From Sphingobium sp. (GTDB taxonomy: Bacteria; Pseudomonadota; Alphaproteobacteria; Sphingomonadales; Sphingomonadaceae), in the NCBI GenBank assembly GCA_003248935.1, contig QFQF01000004.1, positions 124,001 through 188,000 on the forward strand: a stretch of 64,000 nucleotides of DNA, written 5' to 3'. A program made the translations under genes and the position numbers. The first letter of the stretch is position 1. Each line of letters opens with the position of its first letter. The notes beneath the pieces were generated by a model. That model searched no databases, had not been told where the DNA came from, and saw only the letters and a program-made list of their open reading frames with translations. Positions 1 to 9,937 of the stretch are shown here, one piece after another.

Positions 1-93
1 CAGCGGTGGCAGTGAGCGCAGAATGCGGTAGTCGGGATGCGCTTCGAGCAGCGCTGCGGCGCGTTCGGTATCAGGTGACAGCCATTGTCGCAT
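1..93 (-). CDS. N-terminal fragment of a gene that continues past the left edge
   Basis: A minus-strand ATG at 93..91 opens a frame with no stop to the window edge (31 codons, beginning MRQWLSPDTERAAALL). It is preceded by a good ribosome binding site (GGAG, spacing about 8). The segment containing HPDYRILRSL recalls the first residues of sphingomonad 3'-5' exonuclease-domain proteins, but that is recollection of a short motif only and no catalytic residue is inside the window. It lies just downstream of the hairpin at 111-142, so it is probably transcribed separately from the gene at 165-926. Confidence 0.6.
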   Translation of the reverse strand, partial: MRQWLSPDTERAAALLEAHPDYRILRSLPPL

Positions 94-110
94 GATCTCG
101 TCTCCACAAA

Positions 111-142
111 CGACAAGGCCCCGCGCTAGCGGGGCCTTGTCG
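111..142 (-). terminator. Strong hairpin, probable terminator of the 165-926 gene
   Basis: A perfect 14-bp inverted repeat (left arm CGACAAGGCCCCGC, loop GCTA, right arm its complement) sits 22 bp beyond the stop codon of the minus-strand gene at 165-926 and before the next minus-strand start at 93. Only a weak T tract follows on the minus strand, as is common in GC-rich alphaproteobacteria. Position and stem strength support an intrinsic terminator. Confidence 0.75.
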
Positions 143-164
143 AGGTTGGTGCAGATGTTCAGGT

Positions 165-926
165 TCAGACGTAGGAGAGGCCTTCCTCGAAGGTCACCCA
201 GCGTGCATCCTCGTCGCCGGCATCGCGCCTGACGCGGTACTCGCGATAGTAGCTCGCGAACGAGCCTGCCCGGCCGAACGGCCGCGAAGTCAGGATCGCC
301 TTCACTTCCGGGCGTGCCGCCTCGAGATCGATCAGCTTCTCGCGCAGCGGCAGCAGCGTCTCGAAAAAGGCATCCGGCAGTCCCGCCAAGAACGATGCGC
401 CATGGGCCCACAGCATCAGACGCGACACGGCGCTGGTCAGTGCCACGCCTTCGGCCGCAGCCGGCGCGTCACGGCGCCACCACTGCGCGACATCTCGGTC
501 GGCAACCATGTTCGCCGCGATGCCGAGGCGGCGGCACAGCCCCACTTCGTCGTGTCCGGAGCCGAACATCGCCACCGCGTCCACGCGCCCCTGCCCGCTC
601 GCCAGCGCGCCGAGCTTGGGCTCGACAAAGAACCGCCGCGCGGCCGCCTCAATGTTCAGCACATTGCAGTCGAGTTCGGTGATGACGGTCGGCGCGCCGG
701 CGAGCAGCGCGTCTTCCACCAGCACCGGCAGCGGGAATTCAAGATCGCGCGCATCGGACATACAGGTGACGGTCACATCGCGGCGCCCGTCATCGCGCAT
801 GTGCAGCGTTACCACCGCCGCCGCGACCGGCTTGCGTGCCATTGCGGTGCCGGGTGGCATGTCATCAACGGGCACGCACGCCAGGCCGATCGCCTGGACG
901 ACCGGCGGGACATAAGGGGAGTTCAT
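165..926 (-). CDS. Hypothetical protein, 253 aa
   Basis: I do not recognise this family. The protein is soluble, without signal peptide or membrane segment. Its N-terminal half has alternating beta-like stretches (AAAVVTLHM, PTVITELDCN) and its C-terminal half is helical, ending in an Arg-rich segment. The start is chosen at the second of two in-frame ATGs: AAGGAG lies 7 nt before the ATG at 926 but only 1 nt after GGAG for the ATG at 932, so the upstream ATG is unusable. The ribosome binding site is inside a palindrome (932-948) and a strong hairpin follows the gene. It appears monocistronic. Confidence 0.7.
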   Translation of the reverse strand: MNSPYVPPVVQAIGLACVPVDDMPPGTAMARKPVAAAVVTLHMRDDGRRDVTVTCMSDARDLEFPLPVLVEDALLAGAPTVITELDCNVLNIEAAARRFFVEPKLGALASGQGRVDAVAMFGSGHDEVGLCRRLGIAANMVADRDVAQWWRRDAPAAAEGVALTSAVSRLMLWAHGASFLAGLPDAFFETLLPLREKLIDLEAARPEVKAILTSRPFGRAGSFASYYREYRVRRDAGDEDARWVTFEEGLSYV

Positions 927-931
927 GAGCA

Positions 932-948
932 TTCTCCTTGAAGGAGAA
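932..948 (-). promoter_or_regulatory. Palindrome embedding the ribosome binding site of the 165-926 gene
   Basis: TTCTCCTTGAAGGAGAA is a perfect inverted repeat around one central base, and its promoter-distal arm on the minus strand is the Shine-Dalgarno sequence itself. As RNA it can form a 6-bp stem with a 5-nt loop that hides the ribosome binding site; as DNA it could be a repressor half-site pair. Either would down-regulate the gene. The symmetry is seen; the regulatory role is inferred. Confidence 0.45.
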
Positions 949-1380
949 CCGGAAAGCCAAGAGCCAGATATCAGCTCTTTTCCTCTACTTCCCAGTTCTC
1001 ACTCCCTAGCGCTCAGCGCTCTCTCATCGCAGCCGAAACGATGGTCGATCGGTTGCGATAGCCAACGCTGGCCTCGGGCAGCGGGCTGGTTTTCCCACGG
1101 CTAAGCCAAAATTTTTTGGTTGACGGAATGACCGAAGCTGGGCCGACTTCGGACCGGCTGCTTTCGAACGCAGCTCCCAAGAAGCGGACGGCCGAGACGC
1201 GACGCGCGGTGCAGCAAGACTGGTTTCCATCAGGTCGCCGACGAAGTGGCGAGCTCACACTTATGTCCCATCACCGGGATGGGCACCTGACTGGCTCCCC
1301 CGCCATCGTCATCGCTAACATAGGCCATTGATCACGCTCGCTTTTCGAAGCAAAATCGAGAGCGGGTGACGGGGGGAGTG
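949..1380. other. 432-bp non-coding gap with AT-rich palindrome
   Basis: No convincing gene: short frames here lack ribosome binding sites and recognisable content. Two structures are visible. AAGAGC...GCTCTT at 959-979 is a 6-bp stem followed by a TTTT-rich stretch on the plus strand. CCAAAATTTTTTGG at 1106-1119 is an AT-rich palindrome, unusual in this GC-rich sequence, immediately followed by TTGACG at 1120-1125. The latter could be a promoter or operator region, but no good -10 box was found. Confidence 0.4.
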
Positions 1381-1557
1381 ATGGGACATTATCGAGTCTA
1401 CAAGCTGAACGACGGGTCAAGGAACATCGTCAAGGGCAAGGATGTCGAAGCGCCCAACGATGATGAAGCCATGCGCGCGGCTGAACAGGATCCGGACTGC
1501 CCTGTTTGCGAGGTCTGGACCGGCACGCGTCAGGTCGGCTCGATCGAGCACGACTAG
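1381..1557 (+). CDS. Small conserved-looking hypothetical protein, 58 aa
   Basis: An acidic 58-residue protein, MGHYRVYKLND..., with an internal acidic stretch (DVEAPNDDEAM) and a Cys-Pro-Val-Cys motif near residues 44-47. The start is the ATG at 1381, 5 nt after GGGGGGAG; an upstream in-frame GTG at 1366 has no comparable site. The N-terminal pattern resembles short sphingomonad proteins of unknown role. It faces the histidine kinase tail-to-tail with 24 bp between them. Function unknown. Confidence 0.6.
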   Translation: MGHYRVYKLNDGSRNIVKGKDVEAPNDDEAMRAAEQDPDCPVCEVWTGTRQVGSIEHD

Positions 1558-1581
1558 CGACCGGAGAAGCGGCACTCCGCC

Positions 1582-4500
1582 TCAGCGCCGTTCCCGCTCA
1601 ACTGAACCTGCGCAGCTTACGCCGAGCTGCTTCAGCGCATCCTGCAACTGTCCGCCCGAATAAGGGCGGGGCAGGATGCGGGTACAGCGGTCGTCCGCGA
1701 ACTGCGCCTCTAGGTCGCTGACACGATCGGTCGAAACGATGACGATCGCCAGCTGCTCGTGAAGCGCGCGCAGTTCACGCGCCAGCGTGTCCGCCCGGTA
1801 ATCACCCAGGCCATCGTCGAGCACAACCGAATCATAGCGCCCCTGCGCCGCACGCACCTTGTTCAGGGCTTCCGCGCCGGTTGCAGCTTCCTCTACCCGA
1901 AACCCGATCCCGCCAAGCGCTTCTGCCGCCAGCATCCGCACGGTCGACTCGGCCTCGGCGATCAGCACGCATTCCGTGCGACCACCGTCGAGCATGTCGC
2001 GCACCTTTCGCGCCAATGCTTCGTAGGTGAAAGGCTTGTTGATGATCTCGACGCCGGCGTCGAGCCGTCCGGCGTGAACGATCGCATTGCGCGTGTAGCC
2101 TGAGGTGTAGAGCACGCGTAGGTCGCTCTGCCGCTCCCTTGCGGCGTCGGCGAGCTCGCGCCCGGTCATGCCGGGCATCACGACGTCGGTGAACAGCAAG
2201 TCGATCGGGGCTTCCTGGCGCTCGAGCAGGCGCAGCGCGGACGCCCCATCATGCGCCTCGAGCACGCGGTAGCCGAGCTCGCGCAGACACTCGACGGTAT
2301 ATGCGCGGACATCATCGTCATCCTCGACGACCAGGATCGTCTCCTCTCGACGGCTTCCTTCAAGGCCCTGGCTGATCGTGACCGGCTCTTCCTCGCCTTC
2401 CGGCTCACGCATCAGGCGCGGCAGATAGAGCTTGATGGTCGTTCCCTCGCCCTCCTCGGAATAGATCTTCACATGGCCGCCGGACTGTTTGACGAACCCG
2501 TAGATCATCGACAGGCCCAGGCCGCTGCCCTTGCCGACCTCCTTGGTGGTGAAGAACGGTTCGAAAGCGCGCTCGATGACCTGCCGCGGCATGCCGGTAC
2601 CGGTGTCGGTCACGGCGATCATCACATATTGGCCTGGCGGGACCTCAGCCTGGCTTGCGGCATAGCCTTCGTCGAGCCGGGCATTTGCAGTCTCGATGGT
2701 AAGGCGGCCGCCATCGGGCATCGCGTCGCGCGCATTGACCGCCAAATTAAGGACCGCGCTTTCGAGCTGATTGGGATCGGCCTCGACCCGCCATAATCCT
2801 GGCGCGGTCACGATCTCCAGCTGGATATGCTCGCCGAGCGCACGTTGCAGAAGATCAGCCATTCCTGTGGCCAGCTTGTCCACATCGAGCGGCTTGGGCG
2901 CCAGAGGCTGGCGCCGCGAAAAGGCGAGCAGCCGCTGGGTGAGCGAAGCGGCGCGCTCCGCGCCCTTCATCGCGTTGTCGAGGGATCGACGGGCCCGTGC
3001 GTCCTCGACGCCGGCGGCATCGAGTGCGCGTTTCGCCATGTCGATGTTGCCTGTGACCACGGTCAGCAGGTTGTTGAAGTCGTGCGCGATGCCGCCGGTC
3101 AGCTGGCCAACCGCTTCCATCTTCTGTGCCTGGCGAAGCGCCTCCTCGGCCTCGCCGCGCTTGGCGACTTCCTCGGCGACACGCTCTTCCAGACGCTCGT
3201 TCAGCGCACGAAGCTCTGATTCTGCGGCTTTCCGTCCACTTAGATTGATGACCGTGCCGATGAAGCGCACCGCGCGGCCATCCCGGAAGATCGCCTTGCC
3301 CTTGGCGCCCACCCAACGCTCGATACCATCGCCAAGGCCGATCGTGCGGTATTCGATATCATAGTCTGCGTGGGTCGCCGGGTCGGTAGCGGCCAACACC
3401 GCGGCGTGCGCGCGATCGCGATCCTCAGGGTGGATGCCGGCCAGGAAGCTGCCATCATAGGTGACCTCGGCATCGGCGGGCAGGCCGAACAGCGCTTTGC
3501 ATCGCTCGTCCCAGCGCAGCGCGCCGCTTTCCGGATCGAAATCCCAAGTGCCGATATCGGCCGCTTCGTTGGCGAGCCGTAGCCGGTCCTCGCTCGCGGC
3601 CAGTTCGCCCTCGGCCGCGCGCCGCTGCGCAAGCTCGCGCTCGACCGCCTGGAACAATCGCGCATTGTCGATGGCGACCGCCGCCTCGCCGGCAAGGCCC
3701 TCCAGGCCCCGCTCCGACTGCTCGGTAAAGACGCCTCGCTCGGCATGACCGAAGAACAAGCCCCCGATCACCTTACCGGTGCGGGAAATCACCGGCACCG
3801 CGAGATAACTACGCACCGGCAGATGCCCCCCGGGCATGCCATGATGTGGCCCGGTCAGCCCATACCGCGCGTCCTGCGTAATGTCGTCGGAGCGAACGAT
3901 ACCCTCGCCGGCAAAGGTCGGGCCGAACACCGCCGTGTTGCGGGGCATCGGAAATTTCGAGAAGGCCTCGAGCGGCACGCCGGAGAGCGTATAGAGCATG
4001 TAGCTCTCGCCAGCGGGGTTCGTGACATTGTAGAAGAACGCCCCGAACTGCGCGCCCGTCAGCTCGACCCCGGCATCGGTGACGATCTGCACCAGCGAAT
4101 CGAGGTCGTTCTCGACCGCTAGCGCGGAACCGGCGCGATTGAGGATCTCGAGCCCGCGCCGCTCCTCGCGGACGATTGCCTCGGCCGCACGGTGGCTGGA
4201 CCGATCGCGAAGGATCTTCGTGTATCCCGAGACCGCTCCACCGGCGTCGCGGATCGGGGTAAGCTCACCTGACGCCCAGACCCGGCTGCCGTCCTTGCGC
4301 AGACGCCATCCCTCGTCGCCGCCGCCACGCCCGTTCGCGTGCGCATCGCGCATTTCGGCGGCAATCAGCTGCTCGCCTGACGCATCGGGGAACAGGGGCG
4401 CAAGTGAACGGCCGAGCATCTCGGCCTCGCTCCAACCCAGAATATGAGTGGCGCCGGCGCTCCAACTGGTAATACGCCCCGCAGCATCGGTCGTGATGAT

Positions 4501-4599
4501 CGCAGTATCCACCGCGCTATCGACAATCTGACGCCACTGCGATGCTGTGATTTCCGCGCCTGGCTTGCTTTCGATCGCCACGCCTCCCCCTTTGGCCAT
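1582..4599 (-). CDS. Hybrid sensor histidine kinase, PAS-GAF-PAS-HisKA-HATPase-REC-REC
   Basis: A 1005-aa soluble hybrid kinase. Order: PAS (about 20-140), GAF (about 160-320), second PAS (about 340-460), coiled coil (460-500), HisKA with phosphoacceptor His506 in [12 protein letters not shown], HATPase with N box (Asn622), D box (DTGTGM, Asp665) and G box (GKGSGLGLS), then a complete receiver (acidic cluster at 759-763, Asp805, Lys855). The C-terminal second receiver has Asp928/929 but an Ala/Glu-rich pocket and Arg978 where Lys is expected, so it may not be phosphorylated. There is no membrane segment and no flavin-binding Cys motif of LOV domains. No partner response regulator is adjacent, so its output is unknown. 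The start ATG at 4599 has a weak ribosome binding site. Confidence 0.93.
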   Translation of the reverse strand: MAKGGGVAIESKPGAEITASQWRQIVDSAVDTAIITTDAAGRITSWSAGATHILGWSEAEMLGRSLAPLFPDASGEQLIAAEMRDAHANGRGGGDEGWRLRKDGSRVWASGELTPIRDAGGAVSGYTKILRDRSSHRAAEAIVREERRGLEILNRAGSALAVENDLDSLVQIVTDAGVELTGAQFGAFFYNVTNPAGESYMLYTLSGVPLEAFSKFPMPRNTAVFGPTFAGEGIVRSDDITQDARYGLTGPHHGMPGGHLPVRSYLAVPVISRTGKVIGGLFFGHAERGVFTEQSERGLEGLAGEAAVAIDNARLFQAVERELAQRRAAEGELAASEDRLRLANEAADIGTWDFDPESGALRWDERCKALFGLPADAEVTYDGSFLAGIHPEDRDRAHAAVLAATDPATHADYDIEYRTIGLGDGIERWVGAKGKAIFRDGRAVRFIGTVINLSGRKAAESELRALNERLEERVAEEVAKRGEAEEALRQAQKMEAVGQLTGGIAHDFNNLLTVVTGNIDMAKRALDAAGVEDARARRSLDNAMKGAERAASLTQRLLAFSRRQPLAPKPLDVDKLATGMADLLQRALGEHIQLEIVTAPGLWRVEADPNQLESAVLNLAVNARDAMPDGGRLTIETANARLDEGYAASQAEVPPGQYVMIAVTDTGTGMPRQVIERAFEPFFTTKEVGKGSGLGLSMIYGFVKQSGGHVKIYSEEGEGTTIKLYLPRLMREPEGEEEPVTISQGLEGSRREETILVVEDDDDVRAYTVECLRELGYRVLEAHDGASALRLLERQEAPIDLLFTDVVMPGMTGRELADAARERQSDLRVLYTSGYTRNAIVHAGRLDAGVEIINKPFTYEALARKVRDMLDGGRTECVLIAEAESTVRMLAAEALGGIGFRVEEAATGAEALNKVRAAQGRYDSVVLDDGLGDYRADTLARELRALHEQLAIVIVSTDRVSDLEAQFADDRCTRILPRPYSGGQLQDALKQLGVSCAGSVERERR

Positions 4600-4997
4600 T
4601 CAGCTGCGCTGAACGGTCTTGCTGGTAGATAGTTTCACGCTTCGTCCGCACCAGCCAGTCTGCGAAGGCGCGCCGACCCTGCCCCCCCCCGATTGATCGA
4701 AGTGAGGGACGAGCGGCATGGCTGGGGATAGCTTACCCTTGAGGGTGGATATGGTCGGGAAGAAATATGGACATATCGAGTCAGCCGCAGGCGCAGGAAG
4801 AAGAACTGGTGTCGGGCAGCGCTGCATTCTACGCGGCTCGGGCGCGTGGCCGAGACCCACCGGGGCTCGGTGGCAAGGTGCAGCCGCGCCATAGCACGCG
4901 GCCGCCCGGTCACGGGCGGGGCGCAAGACATTTCAGGGGGCACGATGATGCGCCGGCGTGTGGGAGCTGCAAGCGAGCGGACTGGACCGGTCGAAAT
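4600..4997. other. 398-bp non-coding gap upstream of the histidine kinase
   Basis: Short frames here have shadow-like composition and no ribosome binding sites. The stretch holds a run of nine or ten C residues near 4681-4690 and a small ACCCT/AGGGT repeat near 4735-4746. It should contain the promoter of the minus-strand histidine kinase and the trailer of the minus-strand thiolase. I see no clear promoter boxes. Confidence 0.4.
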
Positions 4998-5008
4998 TCA
5001 GTCCAGTC
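4980..5008 (-). terminator. Hairpin spanning the thiolase stop codon
   Basis: GACTGGAC and GTCCAGTC form a perfect 8-bp inverted repeat with a 13-nt loop, overlapping the last codons of the minus-strand thiolase at 4998. The position fits a terminator of the crotonase-thiolase operon, but there is no T tract and the loop is large, so confidence is low. Confidence 0.3.
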
Positions 5009-6179
5009 GTTCGATCACCAGCGCGATGCCCTGTCCTCCGCCGATGCACATCGTAACGAGGCCGAGGCGGCCACCCGATCGCTGGAGTTCATAGAGAAGC
5101 TTGACGGTATTGATCGCCCCAGTTGCACCGACCGGGTGGCCCAGCGAGATGCCCGATCCGTTGACGTTCGTCTTCTCGGGATCGAACCCGAGCTGCGCCG
5201 ATACTGCGCACGCCTGCGCTGCGAACGCTTCGTTGGACTCGATCACGTCGATCCGGTCGAGCGTCACGCCCGCGCGCCGCAGCGCGATCGGCACCGCCTC
5301 GACCGGCCCAAGCCCCATCACCCGCGGTTCCACACCGGCATGGCCCCAGCCCAGGATCCGTGCGAGCGGCTTGGCCCCGAGCCGCTGCGCTTCCTCGGGC
5401 GAACCCAGCACCACCGCCGCAGCACCATCGTTGATTCCCGAAGCGTTGCCCGCGGTGACCGTTCCGTCGCGCTGGAAGGCAGGGTGCAGCCTCGCCATAT
5501 CCTCCAGCGTCGCCTCGGCACGAACATGCTCGTCGGTATCGAACATCACGGTGCCGCCGCGGCTCTTGATCTCGACCGGCACAATCTGATCGCGGAATCG
5601 CCCCTCGGCGATCGCACGCGCCCCGCGGCGATGGCTCTCGACCGCGGCTTCGTCCTGCGCCGCCCGATCGATGCCGCATTGCGCTGCGACATTCTCCGCA
5701 GTCACCCCCATATGAACCTGGTCGAACGGATCGCTCAGCGTACGGGTGAGCGCGTCGAGCATCTGGATATCGCCCATCTTCTGGCCGAACCGCGCGCTGG
5801 CCACATAATGTGGCGCCTGGCTCATATTCTCGGCCCCGCCCGCAACCGCCACCCCGCATTCACCAAGCGCAATGCCTTGTGCCGCAGAGATGATCGCCTG
5901 CAGCCCCGACCCGCACAGCCGGTTTACGGTCAGCGCGGGCACCGCCACCGGCACGCCCGCACGCACCGCCGCGACGCGTGCCAGATAGGCGTCGCTGGGC
6001 GTCGAAGGGATCACATTGCCCATCACCACATGCCCGACCGCATCGGCAGCAATGCCCGCGCGCGCGATCGCCTCGCCGATCACCAGTCCGCCCAGATCGG
6101 CCGCGGGCACGTTCTTCAGCGCGCCGCCAAAGTCGCCGATCGCGGTCCGGACGCCGGAGAGGATGAGAACGTCAGTCAT
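4998..6179 (-). CDS. Acetyl-CoA acetyltransferase (degradative thiolase)
   Basis: A 393-aa thiolase, typical family length, that cleaves 3-oxoacyl-CoA with CoA, the last step of beta-oxidation. Catalytic residues are intact: nucleophile Cys89 in NRLCGSGLQA, His348 in GISLGHPVGATG, and Cys378 in MCIGGGQG, with the NEAFA loop near 316-320. The start is the ATG at 6179, 8 nt after AAGGA; an in-frame extension upstream would overlap the neighbouring gene and is rejected. It lies 28 bp downstream of a PaaG-like crotonase in the same direction, so they probably form one operon feeding electrons and products beside etfBA. Substrate specificity is not readable. Confidence 0.95.
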   Translation of the reverse strand: MTDVLILSGVRTAIGDFGGALKNVPAADLGGLVIGEAIARAGIAADAVGHVVMGNVIPSTPSDAYLARVAAVRAGVPVAVPALTVNRLCGSGLQAIISAAQGIALGECGVAVAGGAENMSQAPHYVASARFGQKMGDIQMLDALTRTLSDPFDQVHMGVTAENVAAQCGIDRAAQDEAAVESHRRGARAIAEGRFRDQIVPVEIKSRGGTVMFDTDEHVRAEATLEDMARLHPAFQRDGTVTAGNASGINDGAAAVVLGSPEEAQRLGAKPLARILGWGHAGVEPRVMGLGPVEAVPIALRRAGVTLDRIDVIESNEAFAAQACAVSAQLGFDPEKTNVNGSGISLGHPVGATGAINTVKLLYELQRSGGRLGLVTMCIGGGQGIALVIERLD

Positions 6180-6207
6180 GATGGATTTCCTTGAGTAGCT
6201 GGGGGGA

Positions 6208-6993
6208 TCATTGCCCCGTGAAGCTGGGTTTGCGCTTGTCGAGGAAGGCGGCGACCCCTTCGCGGAAATCGCTCGTATCAGCGGCGCGGCGCTGATGGAC
6301 GGCTTCAACCTCGAGCAGATCAGAGAGCGTGCCGCTGAGCGCGACCGCCGCCTGTTTACGGATCAGTCCCAGCGCAACTGTCGGCATCGCGGCGAGTTTG
6401 CGCGCGAGTGCCAATGCCGTTTCCAGCAATGCATCATCGTCTGCTACCCGCGTCACCAATCCGGCATCGAGCGCCGCATTGGCGGTCAACCGTTCGCCGG
6501 GCAATGCCATTTCGAGGAGCTTGAGCCGCCCCGCCGACCTGCCGATCAGCCAGGTTGCGCCGGCGTCGGGCACCAGCCCGATATTGGCGAAGGCGAGCAG
6601 CAGATAGGAAGAGCGCGCTGCGACCACGATATCGCCCGAAAGCGCGATCGAAACGCCAGCTCCGGCTGCCGCGCCATTCACTGCTGTTACGACCGGCACC
6701 TGCAGCGCCGCGAAGGTCTGGGCCAACGGATTATAGTGAGCCCGCACCGCATCGCCCAAGTCGCGCTTGGTCAGTCGGTCTTCGCTCGAAGCGAGATCGG
6801 CTCCCGAGCAGAAGGCACGGCCTTCGCCGGTCACCAGGATCGCGCGCGCGCCCGCAGCCACGACTTCGTCAAGCGTATGGCGTAGTCGATCGAGCATCTC
6901 GAGCGTGAGAGCGTTGAGCCGTTCGGGGCGGTTCAGCCGCACGATCGCCACGCCTTCGTCAATCTGCCAGATCACGGACGGCGATTCAGTCAT
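6208..6993 (-). CDS. Enoyl-CoA hydratase/isomerase, PaaG-like
   Basis: A 261-aa crotonase. The oxyanion-hole segments are AFCSGADL (near 61-68) and GAAAGAGVSI (near 107-116). The motif GLVPDAGATW, with acidic residue Asp143, matches the PaaG/isomerase branch, in which one Asp replaces the usual pair of Glu residues, so it may isomerise or shift double bonds rather than hydrate. The ATG at 6993 has an excellent AAAGGAG site 5 nt upstream. First gene of a two-gene minus-strand operon with the thiolase; divergent from etfB over 170 bp. Confidence 0.92.
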   Translation of the reverse strand: MTESPSVIWQIDEGVAIVRLNRPERLNALTLEMLDRLRHTLDEVVAAGARAILVTGEGRAFCSGADLASSEDRLTKRDLGDAVRAHYNPLAQTFAALQVPVVTAVNGAAAGAGVSIALSGDIVVAARSSYLLLAFANIGLVPDAGATWLIGRSAGRLKLLEMALPGERLTANAALDAGLVTRVADDDALLETALALARKLAAMPTVALGLIRKQAAVALSGTLSDLLEVEAVHQRRAADTSDFREGVAAFLDKRKPSFTGQ

Positions 6994-7163
6994 GGAAACT
7001 CCTTTGGCGCGACTGCTGCTAGAAGGCGCACGCCGCACCCGGCAAGCTTCGAGCCCTCGCCATCACCCTCCTGATCAAACCGCCGTTCGCATTGACGGGA
7101 GAGCCGTGGTTTCCGCATGGCGCGCGATGCAATCCAAAGCCTCGAGGCGGTCGGAGAAACGGA

Positions 7164-7913
7164 ATGAAGATACTGGTGCCGGTCAAGCGCGTGCTTGACT
7201 ATAACGTGAAGCCGCGGGTGAAGGCGGACGGGACGGGGGTCGATCTCGCCAACGTCAAGATGAGCATGAACCCGTTCGACGAAATCGCCGTCGAAGAGGC
7301 GATCGGTCTCAAGGAAAAGGGCGCGGCGACCGAGATCGTCGTGGTCTCGATCGGCGAGCAGAAGGCGCAGGAAACGTTGCGCACCGCGCTGGCGATGGGC
7401 GCCGATCGCGCGATCCTGATCGTCGCCGAGGACAAGGTCGAGCCGCTGGGCGTCGCCAAGCTGTTGGCGAAGGTCGCGGAGGCGGAAGCGCCCGGCCTGA
7501 TCATCCTGGGCAAGCAAGCGATCGACTACGACAACAACCAGACCGGCCAGATGCTGGGCGCGCTGCTCGGCTGGGCCCAGGGCACCTTCGCCAGCAAGGT
7601 CGAAGTGTCGGGCGAGAGCGTCGACGTCACCCGCGAGGTTGATGGCGGCCTCGAGACCGTGAAGCTCAAGCTCCCCGCGATCGTCACTACCGATCTTCGC
7701 CTCAACGAACCGCGCTATGCTTCGCTGCCCAACATCATGAAGGCCAAGAGCAAGCCGATGGAGCAGAAGACGCCCGCCGATTATGGCGTCGACGTCACCC
7801 CGCGCCTGTCGGTGGTGAAGGTTGAAGAGCCCGCCAAGCGCCAGGCCGGCGTCAAGGTTGCGGACGTCGATGAACTGATCGGCAAACTCAAGACGCTGGG
7901 AGTTGTGGCATGA
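7164..7913 (+). CDS. etfB: Electron transfer flavoprotein beta subunit
   Basis: A 249-aa EtfB of normal length. It begins [10 protein letters not shown] and contains the family signature region with [10 protein letters not shown] (near 151-160) and the AMP-binding stretch around [10 protein letters not shown]. Together with EtfA it accepts electrons from acyl-CoA dehydrogenases, five of which are encoded in this window, and passes them to ETF:quinone oxidoreductase (not in the window). The ATG at 7164 follows GGAG by 7 nt. The stop overlaps the etfA start (ATGA). Confidence 0.97.
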   Translation: MKILVPVKRVLDYNVKPRVKADGTGVDLANVKMSMNPFDEIAVEEAIGLKEKGAATEIVVVSIGEQKAQETLRTALAMGADRAILIVAEDKVEPLGVAKLLAKVAEAEAPGLIILGKQAIDYDNNQTGQMLGALLGWAQGTFASKVEVSGESVDVTREVDGGLETVKLKLPAIVTTDLRLNEPRYASLPNIMKAKSKPMEQKTPADYGVDVTPRLSVVKVEEPAKRQAGVKVADVDELIGKLKTLGVVA

Positions 7914-8839
7914 GCGTTCTCGTCTGGATCGAACATGACAATGCGTCGGTGAAGGACGCGACGCTGGCCGCCGTCACCGCTGCCGGCAAGCTGGGCGACG
8001 TGGTCGCGCTGGTCGCTGGCCAGGGTGCGCAGGGCGCGGCAGATGCCGCTGCCAAGATTGCGGGCGTGTCGAAGGTGCTGCTCGCCGATGACGCGGCCTA
8101 TGGCCATGCGCTGGCTGAGAATGTCGCGCCGCTCGTCGCGGATCTGATGGCCGGCTACGACGCGTTCGTCGCGCCCGCCACCACCACCGGCAAGAACATC
8201 GCGCCGCGCGTCGCCGCGCTGCTCGACGTGATGCAGATCAGCGAAGTGCTGTCGGTCGAAAGCGCCGACACTTTCACCCGCCCGATCTACGCCGGCAACG
8301 CGATCGCCACGGTCAAGTCGTCGGACGCCAAGAAGGTGCTCACCATTCGCGGTACCGCGTTCGACAAGGCGGCGACCGAAGGCGGCAGCGCCACGGTCGA
8401 AGCCGTTTCGGGCAAGGGCGATACGGGGCTTTCGAGCTTTGTCGGTTCGGAAATCGCCAAGAGCGAGCGTCCCGAGCTCACCTCGGCCAAGATCATCGTC
8501 TCGGGCGGCCGCGCGCTGGCCTCGGGTGAGAACTTCACCTCGATCATCGAGCCGCTGGCCGACAAGCTCGGCGCAGGCGTTGGCGCCTCGCGCGCTGCCG
8601 TCGACGCAGGCTATGTGCCCAACGACTATCAGGTCGGCCAGACCGGCAAGATCGTCGCGCCCGAAGTCTATATCGCGATCGGCATCTCCGGCGCGATCCA
8701 GCACCTTGCTGGCATGAAGGACTCCAAGGTCATCATCGCCATCAACAAGGACGAAGACGCCCCGATCTTCCAGGTCGCCGACGTCGGCCTGGTCGGCGAT
8801 CTGTTCAAGATCGTTCCGGAACTGACCGAAAAGCTCTGA
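7910..8839 (+). CDS. etfA: Electron transfer flavoprotein alpha subunit
   Basis: A 309-aa EtfA. The C-terminal FAD-binding region is conserved: [30 protein letters not shown] and GISGAIQH, ending with the FKIVPEL segment. It is translationally coupled to etfB by a 4-bp ATGA overlap. It functions as the FAD-carrying half of the heterodimer that drains electrons from acyl-CoA dehydrogenases. The gene ends at a bidirectional hairpin facing the convergent racemase gene. Confidence 0.97.
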   Translation: MSVLVWIEHDNASVKDATLAAVTAAGKLGDVVALVAGQGAQGAADAAAKIAGVSKVLLADDAAYGHALAENVAPLVADLMAGYDAFVAPATTTGKNIAPRVAALLDVMQISEVLSVESADTFTRPIYAGNAIATVKSSDAKKVLTIRGTAFDKAATEGGSATVEAVSGKGDTGLSSFVGSEIAKSERPELTSAKIIVSGGRALASGENFTSIIEPLADKLGAGVGASRAAVDAGYVPNDYQVGQTGKIVAPEVYIAIGISGAIQHLAGMKDSKVIIAINKDEDAPIFQVADVGLVGDLFKIVPELTEKL

Positions 8840-8849
8840 GCGGCGCGCC

Positions 8850-8883
8850 GGCGTACGGCGGGACTAGCTGCCCGCCGTACGCC
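8850..8883. terminator. Bidirectional terminator between etfA and the racemase
   Basis: GGCGTACGGCGGG and its exact complement form a 13-bp stem with an 8-nt loop. It starts 10 bp after the etfA stop and carries the stop codon of the convergent racemase gene in its loop. Without strong T tracts on either side it would act by stem strength; the convergent placement supports a shared terminator. Confidence 0.7.
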
Positions 8884-9925
8884 AGCGCTCAACCGTTGCC
8901 CACCCGTCCCGCTCAGCCGATGGCGCCGCCGGGGTTCGCGACAGACGCGGCGCGGGCGAAGGCTGGGCAATCCCACCGCGCTCGAGATACCGGCCGCGAT
9001 CCTGCGCCTGGGCATGCGCCATGGCTTCATCAACAGACAGGACGGGACTCGCACACGCATCGAGCTGCGACAAACGACTGTCCCAATCGTCACGCGTTCG
9101 CGTCGCAAAGATCGCCGTCAGTGCACCGCGGATGACGTCTGTGGCAACGCGCTCGCGATCACGCAATTGCTGCGGCAGCTCGATCGCTTCGGCCAGATTG
9201 TCCCAGAACTGCGGCTCCAGCGCGCCGATTGCGATGTGCCGCCCGTCGGCACAGGCATAGCAGTCATACCAAGGCTGTGACCCGCCAAGCGGCGAGTCCT
9301 GGCGCGTCAGCGGGATTTGCATGCCGTGGAACATTGCCATCAGCATGCTCGTGCCATCGAGGATCGCCGCGTCGATCACTTGCCCGAGCCCGGATCGCTC
9401 TCGCTCGAACAAGGCGGCGCAGATGCCAAAGGCAGCCAGCGCCGCGCCGCCGCCCATATCGCCGGTGAGGTTGAGCGGCGGTGTCGGCACTTCGCCCGGC
9501 CGCCCGATCCCTTCCAGCGCGCCCGACAGCGCCAAATAATTGATATCATGGCCGGCACGCTGCGACAGCGGCCCCGTTTGCCCCCAGCCGGTCAATCGCG
9601 CGTAGATGAGGCGGGCACGGCTTTGCAGCAGATCATCCGGGCCGAGACCCAACCGCTCCATGACGCCCGGCCGGAACGGATCGATCAGCACGTCGGCCAA
9701 CCCGATCGCCTCCCGAACCTGCGCCATCCCTGCCGGATCCTTGAGATCAACGGCAAGCAGACCCTTGCCGCGCGAGGTGACCGGATCAGCCCATTGCGCG
9801 TAATCCGGCCGTGAGATGCGAACGACCTCGGCCCCGAAATCGGCCAATATCATCCCGCAAGTAGGTCCGGGTCCCAGACCTTCGAATTCGACGACCCGGA
9901 TGCCATCCAACGGACGAGCGGTCAT
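8864..9925 (-). CDS. Alpha-methylacyl-CoA racemase (CaiB/BaiF family)
   Basis: A 353-aa family III CoA-transferase fold protein. It has His126 in [11 protein letters not shown] and Asp156 in LTGDMGGG, the catalytic pair of alpha-methylacyl-CoA racemases at the very numbers known for the mycobacterial enzyme, plus Glu237 in GALEPQFW. It epimerises (R)- and (S)-2-methylacyl-CoA so that branched side chains (isoprenoids, sterols, pristanate-like acids) can enter beta-oxidation. It lies 12 bp downstream of a small cupin gene on the same strand. The racemase call rests on the His/Asp pair; a simple CoA-transferase would be the alternative. Confidence 0.9.
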   Translation of the reverse strand: MTARPLDGIRVVEFEGLGPGPTCGMILADFGAEVVRISRPDYAQWADPVTSRGKGLLAVDLKDPAGMAQVREAIGLADVLIDPFRPGVMERLGLGPDDLLQSRARLIYARLTGWGQTGPLSQRAGHDINYLALSGALEGIGRPGEVPTPPLNLTGDMGGGAALAAFGICAALFERERSGLGQVIDAAILDGTSMLMAMFHGMQIPLTRQDSPLGGSQPWYDCYACADGRHIAIGALEPQFWDNLAEAIELPQQLRDRERVATDVIRGALTAIFATRTRDDWDSRLSQLDACASPVLSVDEAMAHAQAQDRGRYLERGGIAQPSPAPRLSRTPAAPSAERDGWATVERWRTAGS

Positions 9926-9937
9926 TCGCGCCGCAGC

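Noticed and set aside
1013..1258. Possible 81-codon minus-strand gene in the 949-1380 gap
   Set aside because: No ribosome binding site, overlapping alternative frames of similar length, Arg/Ser-rich shadow-like composition.
4767..6194. A 475-codon plus-strand frame opposite the thiolase
   Set aside because: The opposite strand has a thiolase with all catalytic residues; this frame has biased composition and no ribosome binding site.
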